DNA of 64,000 bases from Sphingomonas naasensis. GTDB taxonomy: Bacteria > Pseudomonadota > Alphaproteobacteria > Sphingomonadales > Sphingomonadaceae. Below the pieces are notes generated by a model. That model made no database searches and had not been told where the DNA came from. It worked only from the letters and a program-made list of their open reading frames with translations. Shown here piece after piece: positions 1 to 8,735 of the stretch (position 1 is the stretch's first letter; each line of letters opens with the position of its first letter). The position numbers were made by a program, and so were the translations under genes. Where the stretch lies: the NCBI RefSeq assembly GCF_004792695.1, contig NZ_SRXU01000006.1:1-64000 (forward strand). The letters run 5' to 3'.

Positions 1-1
1 A

Positions 2-49
2 CGTGTAAAGGACATGTACGAGCAGCTTAAGCTTTACCGAGCACCCTGA
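2..49 (+). CDS. C-terminal fragment of a gene entering from the left edge (possible)
   Basis: One forward frame is open from base 2 to a TGA at 47-49 and reads RVKDMYEQLKLYRAP. This looks like a charged helical protein tail. The other two forward frames stop within the first 30 bases. It is too short to assign a family, and its reality rests only on its position at the edge and its plausible composition. Confidence 0.35.
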   Translation, partial: RVKDMYEQLKLYRAP

Positions 50-335
50 GCCTTGAGGACCCAGGACCCGGAGCCGCCGCCCACATGTCCCTTCATCTAA
101 ATCACTATGTCAAAGAGCGCAAAAGACCGACGCCCCAGCCTACCCCTTTTTCTCGGGGCGACCTGTGCGCCTGGTTTTTGGTGACCGCCTCAGCGTCCGG
201 TGTGGAGCACCGCTGCGGTGGAGTGGCTTCTATGCGCGGCTTTTGATTCGGTCAACAGCGATGTGGAACTTTCTGTCACTTTTTTGAAATCCCGCCGAAA
301 ACCGCGGAAAACCGCGCTTTACGCCATCTCAACCG
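50..335. other. Intergenic stretch before the flippase gene
   Basis: No convincing gene is seen. The stretch contains a weak dyad (CGCCCC near 131, GGGGCG near 155) around a pyrimidine-rich loop. It also has two tandem copies of GAAAACCGCG at 297-316, just before the flippase start. It is less GC-rich than its surroundings and probably holds the flippase promoter, but no clear -35/-10 pair stands out. Confidence 0.4.
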
Positions 336-1835
336 GTGTTCGGGCATGACGTGCGCGTGACCGAATCAACCGCCCAATCCCCGAATCAGGGGCTCGAATC
401 GCTCAAGGACCAGGTGCGCAGCGCCGTGATCTGGCGTTCGGGCACCCAGATTCTCGGCCAGCTGCTCACCTGGGCATCGACCTTCATCGTGATTCGCGTG
501 CTCAGCCCCGCCGATTACGGGCTGTTCGCGATGACGCAGGTCGTGCTGGTCCTGCTCAACATGCTCAACGGCTATGGCCTCGCCAGCGCGCTGATCCAGC
601 GCGGCGACGCCGGGCGGCAGGCGCAGCGGCAATTGTTCGGGATGCTGATCCTGCTCAATGGCGCGCTCGCCGCGCTCCAGCTCGCCTGCGCGCCGCTCGT
701 CGCGGCCTATTATCGCCAGCCGATGGTCGCCGAGCTGCTCCGCGTCCAGGCGTTGCTCTATCTGGCGACGCCGTTCATCGCCCTCCCCTATGCGCTGCTG
801 TCGCGCGAGATGGATTTCCGCAAACAGGCCAAGGTCAATTTCGTCTCGGGGATCGCCGGCGCGCTCACCGCGCTCGCCGGGGCATGGTGCGGGCTCGGGG
901 TGTGGACCCTCGTCGCCGCGCCGATCGCCTTGTTCGGCGTGCGCGCGATCGGCATGACGTGGGCGGCGGGCTCTTTGGTCTGGCCGAGCTTCGACTTTCG
1001 CGGCGCCGGCGACATCGCGCGCTATGGCGGAGTGATGGCGGCGGGGCAGATCTTCTGGTTCCTCCAGAGCCAGGCCGATGTGTTCATCGCCGGCCGGCTG
1101 TTCGACCCGCACTGGCTCGGCATCTATACGACCAGCCTGTTCCTCACCCAGATCTTCGTCTCGAAATTCGTCCCGCCGCTCAACGAAGTCGCCTTCTCGG
1201 CCTATGCCCGGATCAAGGACGACCGCGCGGCGATGGCGGCGGCGTTCGTCAAATCGGCGCGGATCATCTTCGTCGTCGCGATGCCCTTCTATCTCGGGCT
1301 CGCGGTGACCGCCCAGCCTTTGGTCGACGTCGTGCTCGGGCCCAAATGGCACGAGGCGGCGCCGGTGGTCCACTGGCTCGCGCTGGCGATGCCGATGATG
1401 ACGCTGCAGACGCTCTATGCGCCGGCGAGCGACGCCTGCGGACGGCCGGGAATCGGCGCGCGGAACGGCGTGACCGGCGCGATCCTGCTCCCCGCCGCGT
1501 TTCTGGTCGGGGTGCATTGGGGGATCATGGGGCTCGTCGCGGCATGGTTCGCCGCCTATCCGCTCTATCTCGCGGTCTCGACCTGGCGGACGCTGCCGGT
1601 GATCGGGGTGCGCTTTCGCGATCTGGTCGACGGGCTCGCGCCGCCGGTGCTCGCCGCCGCCGCGATGGCGGTGCTGGTGTCGCTGCTCGCGCGGGGGCTG
1701 CCGCCGCTGCCGGCGCTGGCCGAGCTCGCGCTGCTCGGCACCGCCGGAGCCGCGATCTATGCCGGGTGGCTGGCGCTGTTCGCGCGCGCGACGCTCAGCG
1801 AAGTCGTCGCGCTGGTCCGCAACCGGCGCGGCTAG
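336..1835 (+). CDS. Polysaccharide/lipopolysaccharide flippase (MOP superfamily, Wzx-like)
   Basis: This 499-residue polytopic membrane protein has about 12-14 hydrophobic segments, starting after a short polar N-terminus (about residue 30). Length and segment spacing fit the oligosaccharide flippase/polysaccharide biosynthesis family, which moves undecaprenyl-linked sugars across the inner membrane. The longest start is GTG at 336. In-frame GTGs at 351 and 357 are equally possible because none has a strong ribosome binding site. It is convergent with the CBS gene, and the two stop codons share the palindrome CTAG at 1832-1835. The natural substrate cannot be told. Confidence 0.85.
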   Translation: MFGHDVRVTESTAQSPNQGLESLKDQVRSAVIWRSGTQILGQLLTWASTFIVIRVLSPADYGLFAMTQVVLVLLNMLNGYGLASALIQRGDAGRQAQRQLFGMLILLNGALAALQLACAPLVAAYYRQPMVAELLRVQALLYLATPFIALPYALLSREMDFRKQAKVNFVSGIAGALTALAGAWCGLGVWTLVAAPIALFGVRAIGMTWAAGSLVWPSFDFRGAGDIARYGGVMAAGQIFWFLQSQADVFIAGRLFDPHWLGIYTTSLFLTQIFVSKFVPPLNEVAFSAYARIKDDRAAMAAAFVKSARIIFVVAMPFYLGLAVTAQPLVDVVLGPKWHEAAPVVHWLALAMPMMTLQTLYAPASDACGRPGIGARNGVTGAILLPAAFLVGVHWGIMGLVAAWFAAYPLYLAVSTWRTLPVIGVRFRDLVDGLAPPVLAAAAMAVLVSLLARGLPPLPALAELALLGTAGAAIYAGWLALFARATLSEVVALVRNRRG

Positions 1836-2260
1836 ACGGCCTGGATATAGGCGCGCATCGCATCGGCATCGGCCTCGATCCGCTCGATGCGATATTTGAC
1901 GAGGTCGCCGATCGAGATGAAGCCGATGCAGCGGCCGCGCTCGACCACGGGCAGATGCCGCACGCGCCGCTTCGTCATCAGCGCGAGCGCGCCGAGCACC
2001 GATTCGTCGGGCGCGACGGTGAGCGCCGGCGCGGTCATCACCTCGCGCACCCGGCGCTCGAGCACCGCGGCGCCTTCGCGCTCGAGGCCGTAGATCACGT
2101 CGCGCTCGGAAAAGATGCCGGCGACCTGATCGCCGTCCATCACCGGCACGGCGCCGATTCGTCGGGCGGCGAGCAATGCCGCCGCCTCGGCCACGCTGCG
2201 ATCCCCCGCGATCGACACCACGTCATGGCCTTTGCCCCCAAGGATTGCCGCGATCGTCAT
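1832..2260 (-). CDS. CBS-domain pair protein
   Basis: This 142-residue soluble protein is made almost entirely of two CBS motifs, roughly residues 8-60 and 73-128. Typical phrases are IGAVPVMDGDQVAGIFSERD and VRHLPVVERGRCIGFISIGD. Stand-alone CBS pairs bind adenine nucleotides and act as energy or redox sensors. The ligand here is unknown. It is divergent from the small membrane protein to its right and shares a 4-nt stop overlap with the flippase gene. Confidence 0.9.
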   Translation of the reverse strand: MTIAAILGGKGHDVVSIAGDRSVAEAAALLAARRIGAVPVMDGDQVAGIFSERDVIYGLEREGAAVLERRVREVMTAPALTVAPDESVLGALALMTKRRVRHLPVVERGRCIGFISIGDLVKYRIERIEADADAMRAYIQAV

Positions 2261-2325
2261 CGCTCGTCTCCGCTTTCGGGTTCAGGCGGTTGTTTCTCCC
2301 ATGATTCGCACCCAATTGCAAAGCC

Positions 2326-2628
2326 ATGGGCACGCCGCGGCACGATCTCGACGACCCCGAATATGCCGCCTTCGCCTGGGGACGCTATCGGCGCATCCTC
2401 AAGGGGATGGCGCTGGTCGCGCTGCTCGTCGCGGGAATCGCCGAGCTGGTGCTGTGGTATTGGCTGGGCGGGCTCGACTTCGTCACCGCGAGCGCGACCT
2501 TTCTCGGGGTGTTCACCACGGTGATGCTCGCCGCGGCGCTGATGGGGCTGATGTTCCTGAGCTCGGGCACCGGGCACGACGAGCGGATCGAAGACCGGCT
2601 GCGCGACTCGATCGACCTCGACGACTAG
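2326..2628 (+). CDS. Small two-helix membrane protein, unknown function
   Basis: This 100-residue protein has two strong transmembrane helices (about residues 27-48 and 55-78), a polar N-terminus rich in D/R/Y and an acidic tail (RIEDRLRDSIDLDD). No family is recognised. It stands alone between a divergent CBS gene and a convergent DUF4139 gene, and shares a CTAG stop overlap with the latter at 2625-2628. Codon use matches its neighbours, so it is probably a real native gene. Confidence 0.7.
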   Translation: MGTPRHDLDDPEYAAFAWGRYRRILKGMALVALLVAGIAELVLWYWLGGLDFVTASATFLGVFTTVMLAAALMGLMFLSSGTGHDERIEDRLRDSIDLDD

Positions 2629-4142
2629 TCGATGTCGACCTTGCGGTAGCGCAGCGTCGCGGTGCCGTTGGCGGGCACCGTCACCGCCCAGACGTCGTGG
2701 CCATTGTGGCGGCCGAGCCGCGCCGAGACCCGCGTACGGCGATATTCGTCGGTCTGCTCGAATTCACCCTCGAAGCGGATCGGATAGGGATTGGCATTGG
2801 TGACGGTGAGGATCTGTTCCTCCCAGTCGTTGCCGTCCTCGCCATAATCGACATCGGCGGTGACTTGAGTCGCCTCGGCGATGTCGAGCTGGACTTCCTC
2901 GTTGACGGCTTTGTCGTCGAGCGAGGCCTCGCCGACAAGCAGCCGGCGCTCGCCCAGCGGCTCGAACACCGCGACTCGCCCCGACGGAAGCGGGATGCCT
3001 AGTCCCTTCTCCTTGCGATTCTGCGCCCGCAGCGCGAGCTGGACGTGGCCCACCTCGCCGTCCGAGACCTGCGCGCGGTAGAGCACGTCCACGGGCACCG
3101 CCTTCTTGTCGAACATCATCACCTGCTTCTGGCTCATCGAAGCGACGGTGGTGGTATCGGGAATGCGATAGAGCTTGAGGTCGCCGAGCTCCTCCTGCGT
3201 CGCCATGCGCGCGCCGGTGACGACGATACTTTCTGCGTCTTCCGCCACGATGCCGGCCATCGGCGCCGGCACGGGCGGCGGGGCCGCTTGCGGCAGCGGT
3301 AGCGGCTCGGCGGGTGGCAGGGGCTGCGCGAAGCAATTGACGTCGAGTGGCTTCCCCTCGGGCGGATCGGCGCGCTCGGTGTCCTCGCGGTTGAGCCGGC
3401 CGGCGACGACCATCGTCCCGGCATCGGCGAAGCCGGTGACGTCGCCATTGGCGAGCGTCACCCAGGCGAGCAGGTCGGCGCTTTTGCCGTCGGGGCGCAT
3501 CGTTGCGACGTAATTGGCCTGCCAGTCGAAATTCCACGCGAGATAGGAGAGCGTAAGCGTCACCTTGCCCGCGCGCGGCGAATCGGTCTCGATCGACAGC
3601 GTCGGCCTGGCGGTGAGCCCCTCGGGGATCGAATCATAAATGAGCTCGTCGCGCGACGGGCCGCAATTGACCGCGACGAACCCTTCCTTCGTCTGGAGCA
3701 CCGCGGCGCCGTCAGGCCCTGAGCGGATGATCGCCCGCTCCTCGACGCTCTTCCCCCTGATCGTGCGGCGGATCGTCACCGGTCGTCCGACATGGCGGGC
3801 ATAGAGGCTGTAAGGCGCGAGCAGATCGGCATCGAGATTCTTCTCGCGCACGCCCGCCGGCAGTCCGGTGACGATCGCACTCTCGGGAAGGATCCCGCCA
3901 GCGACGCCTTCAAAGCGGATCACCGCGCGGCCCGCGGGAATCGCGACGGTGCGCCGCTCGGTGACCAGCGCATAGCCGGTCAGCCACTCGAGATCGATGT
4001 CCGCATCGGCGCTGCGGCCGGGCTCGCGATAGATGGTGACCGAGACGCTGTCCGGCCCCGACGAGGTCGCGACCTGCGCCGACGCCGGCGCGATCGCGAG
4101 CATCGTCGCTGCACACGCCGCCACGAGGCGAAGCAGCTTCAT
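2625..4142 (-). CDS. DUF4139 domain-containing exported protein (second of a tandem pair)
   Basis: This 505-residue protein has a clear signal peptide (MKLLRLVAACAATMLAIAPASA) and then a DUF4139-type body. Its phrases TIYREPGRS, LTLSYLAWNFDWQANYVATM and GTATLRYRKVDI parallel those of the upstream paralogue. A proline-rich insert lies at about residues 232-245. A longer reading frame exists, but the ATG at 4142 is chosen because it opens the signal peptide and lies 2 nt after the upstream stop, implying translational coupling. Biochemical function is unknown. Location should be periplasmic or outer-membrane. Confidence 0.85.
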   Translation of the reverse strand: MKLLRLVAACAATMLAIAPASAQVATSSGPDSVSVTIYREPGRSADADIDLEWLTGYALVTERRTVAIPAGRAVIRFEGVAGGILPESAIVTGLPAGVREKNLDADLLAPYSLYARHVGRPVTIRRTIRGKSVEERAIIRSGPDGAAVLQTKEGFVAVNCGPSRDELIYDSIPEGLTARPTLSIETDSPRAGKVTLTLSYLAWNFDWQANYVATMRPDGKSADLLAWVTLANGDVTGFADAGTMVVAGRLNREDTERADPPEGKPLDVNCFAQPLPPAEPLPLPQAAPPPVPAPMAGIVAEDAESIVVTGARMATQEELGDLKLYRIPDTTTVASMSQKQVMMFDKKAVPVDVLYRAQVSDGEVGHVQLALRAQNRKEKGLGIPLPSGRVAVFEPLGERRLLVGEASLDDKAVNEEVQLDIAEATQVTADVDYGEDGNDWEEQILTVTNANPYPIRFEGEFEQTDEYRRTRVSARLGRHNGHDVWAVTVPANGTATLRYRKVDID

Positions 4143-4144
4143 GC

Positions 4145-5551
4145 TCAGAAGCGGGTGAGGAACACGGCGTCGACCACCGCCTCGCCATTGGCCGGCACCG
4201 GAACCTTCCACAGCGCCTCGTCGGAATTGGTCCGGTCGCTCTTGATGCTCTCGCTCTCGATGCGGGTATCGGTCCACCAGCTGTCGAGCCCGGCCTGGGC
4301 GAGCTCGACCGTCACCGGCTGCGCGCGGGCGTTGGTGAGTTTATACTGCATCGTCGTGCGCCAGCGGTTGGAACCCATGCGCTCGCGCTTGACCACAATC
4401 GGCTGCACCTTGACGTCGAACGCCTCGCCGGTCTTGAGCGCCAACCGCGATCCCATCGGGGTGTGATCGATATTGCTCTCACCGATGAATTGCGGCTGGC
4501 CGCGGGCATCGCGCATATAGACGCGCACCGTGCCGGCGGGGAGCGCATCGCCGAGCCCACCCTCGCGCGACGACGAGAAGCGCAGCACGGTGTCGGCGCT
4601 CTTAGCCTCGTCCGAAGCATCGAGCCAACCATTGCGATAGAAATAGGCCTTGGCCGCGGGCACCGCCGCGACGTCGAGAAAGCCGACCTGCTTCTGCTGC
4701 GCGTTGGCGATCGTGGTGCGTTCCTTGAGCGGATAGACGTAGAAATCGCCGAGCTGCTCGCGCGATGCGGTCTCGGTGCCCGGCGCGCTGCCGGGCATGC
4801 TGCGCGACGGGTTATAGCCATAGCGCGCCCGCGACCCGCCGCCGCTGCCCGGCGCGCCGGCGACGAGCAAAGTCGACGCATTGGCGAAGGTCGTGCCGGT
4901 GGTGTTGGTGAGCGTGATCCAGCCCTGCACGTCGATCTTGCCCGCGCCCTCATCGAACAAAGCGACATAATCGGCCTTCCAGCCGAACCCGCTCGACAGA
5001 TAGTTGAGCGTCGCGGCACGCGTGCCGGCGACGCTGCTGTCGAGCGTCACCGACAAGGTCGGCCGCGCACGCAGATTGGGAGGCAGCGAAGCGAAGACCA
5101 CGCGGCGCGAACCGTTGAGAACCTCGATGCGATTGCCGACCTGGACGATGGTGCCGCCATTGTTGGCGAGGACGCGGGCGCTCTCGCTGGTCTCGGCGCC
5201 GGTCTCGGGGTTGGTCTTCACCAGCGTGACGGGCTGGCCGACGGCCTTGTCCATCAGCTTGTCGGGCGTAAGCAGATCGAAATCGAAATTCTGCTCGACG
5301 ATCGCGGTGTTGGCCGCGGCGAGCGTAACCGTCTCCGGCCGGATCGCGGCGGAGACGTCGGCGAATTCCTGCCGGGTGCGCCCTGACGGCAGCGCGAGCA
5401 TGCGCTTGTCCTGAATCAGCGCCAGATCGTTGTTGTAGATGGTGACCGCGACATCGCCCTGGGCGGTGCGGCTGTCGGCCGGCGAATCGGCGGTGGTCTG
5501 GGCCTGGGCGGCGCAGGGCAGCGCGACCAGAATGAGAGCCGTCAAACGCAA
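4145..5551 (-). CDS. DUF4139 domain-containing exported protein (first of a tandem pair)
   Basis: This 468-residue protein begins with signal peptide MRLTALILVALPCAAQAQ. The body carries VAVTIYNNDLALIQDKR and LNYLSSGFGWKADYVALF, which are DUF4139-like. The preferred start is TTG at 5551: GGGGGAGG lies 5 nt upstream of it, and it gives a clean signal peptide. The TTG at 5566 would lie upstream of that ribosome binding site. Paralogous to the gene that follows 2 nt downstream, so the pair is probably an ancient duplication in one operon. Function unknown. Confidence 0.85.
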   Translation of the reverse strand: MRLTALILVALPCAAQAQTTADSPADSRTAQGDVAVTIYNNDLALIQDKRMLALPSGRTRQEFADVSAAIRPETVTLAAANTAIVEQNFDFDLLTPDKLMDKAVGQPVTLVKTNPETGAETSESARVLANNGGTIVQVGNRIEVLNGSRRVVFASLPPNLRARPTLSVTLDSSVAGTRAATLNYLSSGFGWKADYVALFDEGAGKIDVQGWITLTNTTGTTFANASTLLVAGAPGSGGGSRARYGYNPSRSMPGSAPGTETASREQLGDFYVYPLKERTTIANAQQKQVGFLDVAAVPAAKAYFYRNGWLDASDEAKSADTVLRFSSSREGGLGDALPAGTVRVYMRDARGQPQFIGESNIDHTPMGSRLALKTGEAFDVKVQPIVVKRERMGSNRWRTTMQYKLTNARAQPVTVELAQAGLDSWWTDTRIESESIKSDRTNSDEALWKVPVPANGEAVVDAVFLTRF

Positions 5552-5633
5552 AGCATCCTCCCCCAAGGCCTTCTCAGGGAAGGATGCTAGCAGTTTGATT
5601 GCGTAGGGCTAGCCCATCGCGGTTAATCGATGA

Positions 5634-6482
5634 TCAGGCCGCCGGCGGAACCTCGGCCTCGTCGCTCTTGGTGCGACGGCGGCGCGGCTTCTTGGGCGCT
5701 TCCTCGGCGTCATTGGCGGCGGCCGCCTCGGCACCGAAGGCCGGCGGCAGCACCGCGGCGTCGATGCCCTGCGCTGCCTCGGCCTCGCCGCTCTCGTCGC
5801 GACGCGGACGGCGCCCGCGCGCCGGGCGGGCGGGACGCTCCTCGCCGGCATCGCGCTGCTCGTTGAACAGCTCGGGCGCATCCTGCGATTCGGCGGCGTG
5901 GCCATTGGCATAGCCATTGGTGTTGCCGTTGGGGCGGCGATCCCGGCGGCCATCGCGATCGCGGCCCTCGCGGGGCTCGCGATCCTGACGGGGCTCACGC
6001 TCCTGACGGGGCTCGCGCTCCTGGCGCGGCTCGCGATCGTCGCGGTCGCGGCGCGCTTCGCGGTCCTGACGCGGCTCACGCTCGTAGCGCGGCTCGCGCT
6101 GCGGACGGTCGTCGCGCTGCGGCTGCTCGTCGCCACGATTGCCTTCGGCCTCGAAGTCGAAATCATCGTCGTCGCCGTCGATGTCGTTGCTCGGACGCGG
6201 CTGGCGCTGGTTCGGATTCGCCTCCTCGAAGCGCGAGCGATTCTCGCTCAGCACCCGGAAATAGTGATCGGCGAACTGAAGATAATATTCGGCGTTGACC
6301 CGATCGCCCTGCATCTGCGCGTCGCGGGCGAGATTCTTGTATTTCTCGAGCAGCTGCGCCGCGTTGCCGCGTGCGCGATTGTCGATGCGGTTGCCATTGC
6401 CCTGGTTGGGGTTGCCACCCTGGCGCTGCTGACCGCCACGGCCGCGACGGCGACCGTTGTTAGCCTGACGATTGTTCATCAA
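5634..6482 (-). CDS. DUF4167 domain-containing protein with charged repeat tail
   Basis: This 282-residue protein has an N-terminal DUF4167 region (residues about 1-90, including LLEKYKNLARDAQMQGDRVNAEY and YLQFADHYFRVL). A disordered polyampholyte of R, E, D, P and Q follows, then a basic tail with KKPRRRRTK. DUF4167 proteins commonly lie next to prmC in alphaproteobacteria, as here. The basic composition suggests RNA or ribosome association, which is inference. The repeat tail is encoded by 18-bp tandem repeats, so its length may vary between strains. Confidence 0.9.
   Translation of the reverse strand: MMNNRQANNGRRRGRGGQQRQGGNPNQGNGNRIDNRARGNAAQLLEKYKNLARDAQMQGDRVNAEYYLQFADHYFRVLSENRSRFEEANPNQRQPRPSNDIDGDDDDFDFEAEGNRGDEQPQRDDRPQREPRYEREPRQDREARRDRDDREPRQEREPRQEREPRQDREPREGRDRDGRRDRRPNGNTNGYANGHAAESQDAPELFNEQRDAGEERPARPARGRRPRRDESGEAEAAQGIDAAVLPPAFGAEAAAANDAEEAPKKPRRRRTKSDEAEVPPAA
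5971..6096. repeat. Imperfect 18-bp tandem repeats inside the DUF4167 gene
   Basis: About six to seven imperfect copies of an 18-bp unit (for example CGGGGCTCGCGATCCTGA) lie in frame and encode hexapeptides of type REPRQE/REPRQD. The period is a multiple of three, so gain or loss of copies would keep the frame. The later copies are the most diverged. Confidence 0.75.
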
Positions 6483-6640
6483 GGTCTGTATGTCCTGTCT
6501 ACTTAAGCCGTCCGTCGATCCATTCGGGGTCCCGGATGCACGTTACACTTGCGGACAGCGCCCCTGTCAGCGCTTCCGCCCTGCCACGGCCGTCGGACTG
6601 CAACGGCTCACATGACCATGGAGTGGGCCGTAGCCCCTTA

Positions 6641-6660
6641 TTTCAACAACTTGGTTGAAA
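6641..6660. promoter_or_regulatory. Perfect inverted repeat upstream of the DUF4167 gene
   Basis: TTTCAAC and GTTGAAA flank a 6-nt spacer. The arms match perfectly over 7 bp and are AT-richer than the surroundings. The element lies about 160 nt before the DUF4167 start, in the 255-nt gap after prmC. It could be an operator or a weak terminator for prmC. No T-tract follows on either strand. Confidence 0.4.
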
Positions 6661-6737
6661 GTGCCTCGCCCCGGCGCTGTCTTAGCCCGTGCGGCACCAA
6701 TCTCCAAGCAGAAATATGGGACGCCGGACCATCGGTT

Positions 6738-7550
6738 TCAAGTAAGTAGTACCACGCGGGGACGGCCGCCGAGATCGCGGTGGATGGCGGGCGAGAGGCC
6801 GCAGTCGCGCCCCAGCGCCGCGACCGCATCGGCCTGGGTCCATCCGATTTCGAGCACCGCCGCGCCGCCCTCGGCGAGCAGCTGCGGCAGCGCTGGGACG
6901 ATGCGGCGATAGTCGTCGAGCCCGTCCGGACCGGCGAACAGCGCGGCGGCCGGCTCGTGATCGCGAACCTCGGCGGGAAGCGGCTCGGCGGTGCCGATAT
7001 AGGGCGGGTTGGCGAGGATCAGATCGAACCGGCCCTCGATCCTCTGCGTCCAGTCGCCGATGCGGAATGCGGCGCGGGCAGCCATGCCGAGACGATCGGC
7101 ATTGGCGCGGGCATAAGCGAGCGCCGGTTCGGAGGCGTCGACGCCCAGCCCCCGCGCCTCCGGCCATTGATCGAGCGCAGCGAGCAGCAGCGTGCCGGGG
7201 CCGGTGCCGAGATCGAGGATCGTCGCGGGCGCGCGCCCCCCGAAATGCGCGATCGCCGCCTCGATCAGCGTCTCGCTGTCGGGGCGCGGGATCAGCACGC
7301 CGGGGCCGACCCGCAGATCGATCGTCCAGAAGGCGCGGGTGCCGGTGATATAGGCGACGGGCTCGTGGTTCAGACGGCGCTGGAGGAGGGCTTCGAAGCT
7401 GTCGGGGACGGAGTCGTCGAGGTGACGGAGCAGCAGATCGTTGCGGGTGACGCCGAGCGCGTGCGCCATCAGCAGCTCGGCGTCGAGACGCGCGGTGTCG
7501 GTGACGGCGGCGAGGCGCCGGGCGGCGTCGGTGAGGGCTTGCCGTATCAT
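6738..7550 (-). CDS. prmC: Peptide chain release factor N5-glutamine methyltransferase
   Basis: This 270-residue enzyme methylates the glutamine of the GGQ motif in release factors using S-adenosylmethionine. The helical N-terminal substrate-binding domain (about 1-75) is followed by a Rossmann methyltransferase domain with ILDLGTGPGTLLLAAL (SAM binding) and the signature NPPYIG (catalytic, about residue 180). It follows prfA, its substrate, as in many bacteria. A long inverted repeat lies between the two genes, and its end supplies the GGGAG that serves as ribosome binding site here. Confidence 0.96.
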   Translation of the reverse strand: MIRQALTDAARRLAAVTDTARLDAELLMAHALGVTRNDLLLRHLDDSVPDSFEALLQRRLNHEPVAYITGTRAFWTIDLRVGPGVLIPRPDSETLIEAAIAHFGGRAPATILDLGTGPGTLLLAALDQWPEARGLGVDASEPALAYARANADRLGMAARAAFRIGDWTQRIEGRFDLILANPPYIGTAEPLPAEVRDHEPAAALFAGPDGLDDYRRIVPALPQLLAEGGAAVLEIGWTQADAVAALGRDCGLSPAIHRDLGGRPRVVLLT

Positions 7551-7556
7551 AGGCCG

Positions 7557-7654
7557 CTCCCGTTCCGGGGAGGGGTTGGGGTGGGGCAGTGCCGCACGCG
7601 AAAGGCCCGGTGAGACGGCCAGGCCCCACCCCCAACCCCTCCCCTGAACGGGAG
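7557..7654. repeat. REPIN-like long inverted repeat R1 (prfA-prmC gap)
   Basis: The arms at 7557-7587 and 7623-7654 are near-perfect reverse complements, with one mismatch and one extra G, around a centre of about 35 nt. The outer ends read CTCCCGTTC/GAACGGGAG and the inner arms are G-runs (GGGGAGGGGTTGGGGTGGGG). Nested REP units in opposite orientation are the layout of REPIN elements. It fills almost the whole gap between prfA and prmC. Confidence 0.85.
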
Positions 7655-7661
7655 GGGGTTT

Positions 7662-8735
7662 TCAGCCATCCAGCTGCGCCAGCCGATCGGCCTCGTCCTG
7701 CGCGGCCAGCGCGCCGACCAGCTCGTCCATCTCGCCTTCGAGGATCTCGGGGAGGCGGTGGAGCGTCAGGTTGATCCGGTGATCGGTGACGCGGCCCTGC
7801 GGGAAATTATACGTGCGGATGCGCTCCGAGCGATCGCCCGAGCCGACCATCGACTGGCGCGCGCCCGCCCGCGCGGCGTTGAGCCGCTCGCGCTCGGCCT
7901 CGTAGAGGCGGGTGCGGAGCACCTTCATCGCCTTGGCCTTGTTCTTGAGCTGCGAGCGCTCGTCCTGCTGGATCACGATCGTGCCGGTCGGCAAATGGGT
8001 GATGCGCACCGCCGAATCGGTGGTGTTGACCCCCTGCCCGCCCGGCCCCGAGGCGCGGTAGATGTCGATGCGGAGATCCTTCTCGTCGATCCGGATATCG
8101 GCTTCCTCGGCCTCGGGCAGCACCGCGACGGTCGCCGCCGAGGTGTGGATGCGGCCGCCCGCCTCGGTGACCGGGACGCGCTGGACGCGGTGAACCCCGC
8201 TCTCGAACTTCAATTTGGCGAACACGCCCGGGCCGGTGACGCTGAGCACGGCCTCCTTGTAGCCGCCGAACTCCGCGTCCGAGGTCGAGATCAGCTCGAC
8301 CCGCCAGCCCATGCGATCGGCATAGCGCTGGTACATGCGCAGCAGATCGCCGGCGAACAAAGCCGCCTCGTCGCCGCCCACCCCGGCGCGGATCTCGAGC
8401 ATCGCGGGGCGCTGATCGGCCGCATCGCGCGGCAGCAGCGCCAGCGCCAGCTTGCGATCGGCGACGGCGAGCGCCTCTTGATTGGCGCGCAGCTCCTCCG
8501 ACGCCATCGCGCGGAGCTCCTCATCGGCGTCCTGCGTCATGTGCTGGAGCGATTCGGCCTCCTGGCGCAGCCGGCGGACCTCGCCCGCGGCGAGCGCGAC
8601 CGGCTCGAGCTCGGCATATTCCTTGGAGATCTGCACGAACTTGTCGCCCGGCAGGTCGCCGGTCGCCATCTGCGCCTGCAGCTCGTCACGGCGCGCCTCG
8701 ATCGCGGCGATGCGGTCGGCGGGGATCGAGATCAT
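7662..8735 (-). CDS. prfA: Peptide chain release factor 1
   Basis: This 357-residue class I release factor recognises UAA/UAG stop codons and triggers peptide release. The GGQ motif lies in [20 protein letters not shown] (about residue 230), next to the basic segment [18 protein letters not shown]. Length is normal for RF1. Its start overlaps the hisS stop by 4 nt, and prmC lies downstream, giving a hisS-prfA-prmC operon. Confidence 0.97.
   Translation of the reverse strand: MISIPADRIAAIEARRDELQAQMATGDLPGDKFVQISKEYAELEPVALAAGEVRRLRQEAESLQHMTQDADEELRAMASEELRANQEALAVADRKLALALLPRDAADQRPAMLEIRAGVGGDEAALFAGDLLRMYQRYADRMGWRVELISTSDAEFGGYKEAVLSVTGPGVFAKLKFESGVHRVQRVPVTEAGGRIHTSAATVAVLPEAEEADIRIDEKDLRIDIYRASGPGGQGVNTTDSAVRITHLPTGTIVIQQDERSQLKNKAKAMKVLRTRLYEAERERLNAARAGARQSMVGSGDRSERIRTYNFPQGRVTDHRINLTLHRLPEILEGEMDELVGALAAQDEADRLAQLDG

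Noticed and set aside
50..335. Possible RNA gene or riboswitch in the first intergenic stretch
   Set aside because: Only one weak dyad and a 10-bp direct repeat were seen. Nothing matches a known RNA family by eye.
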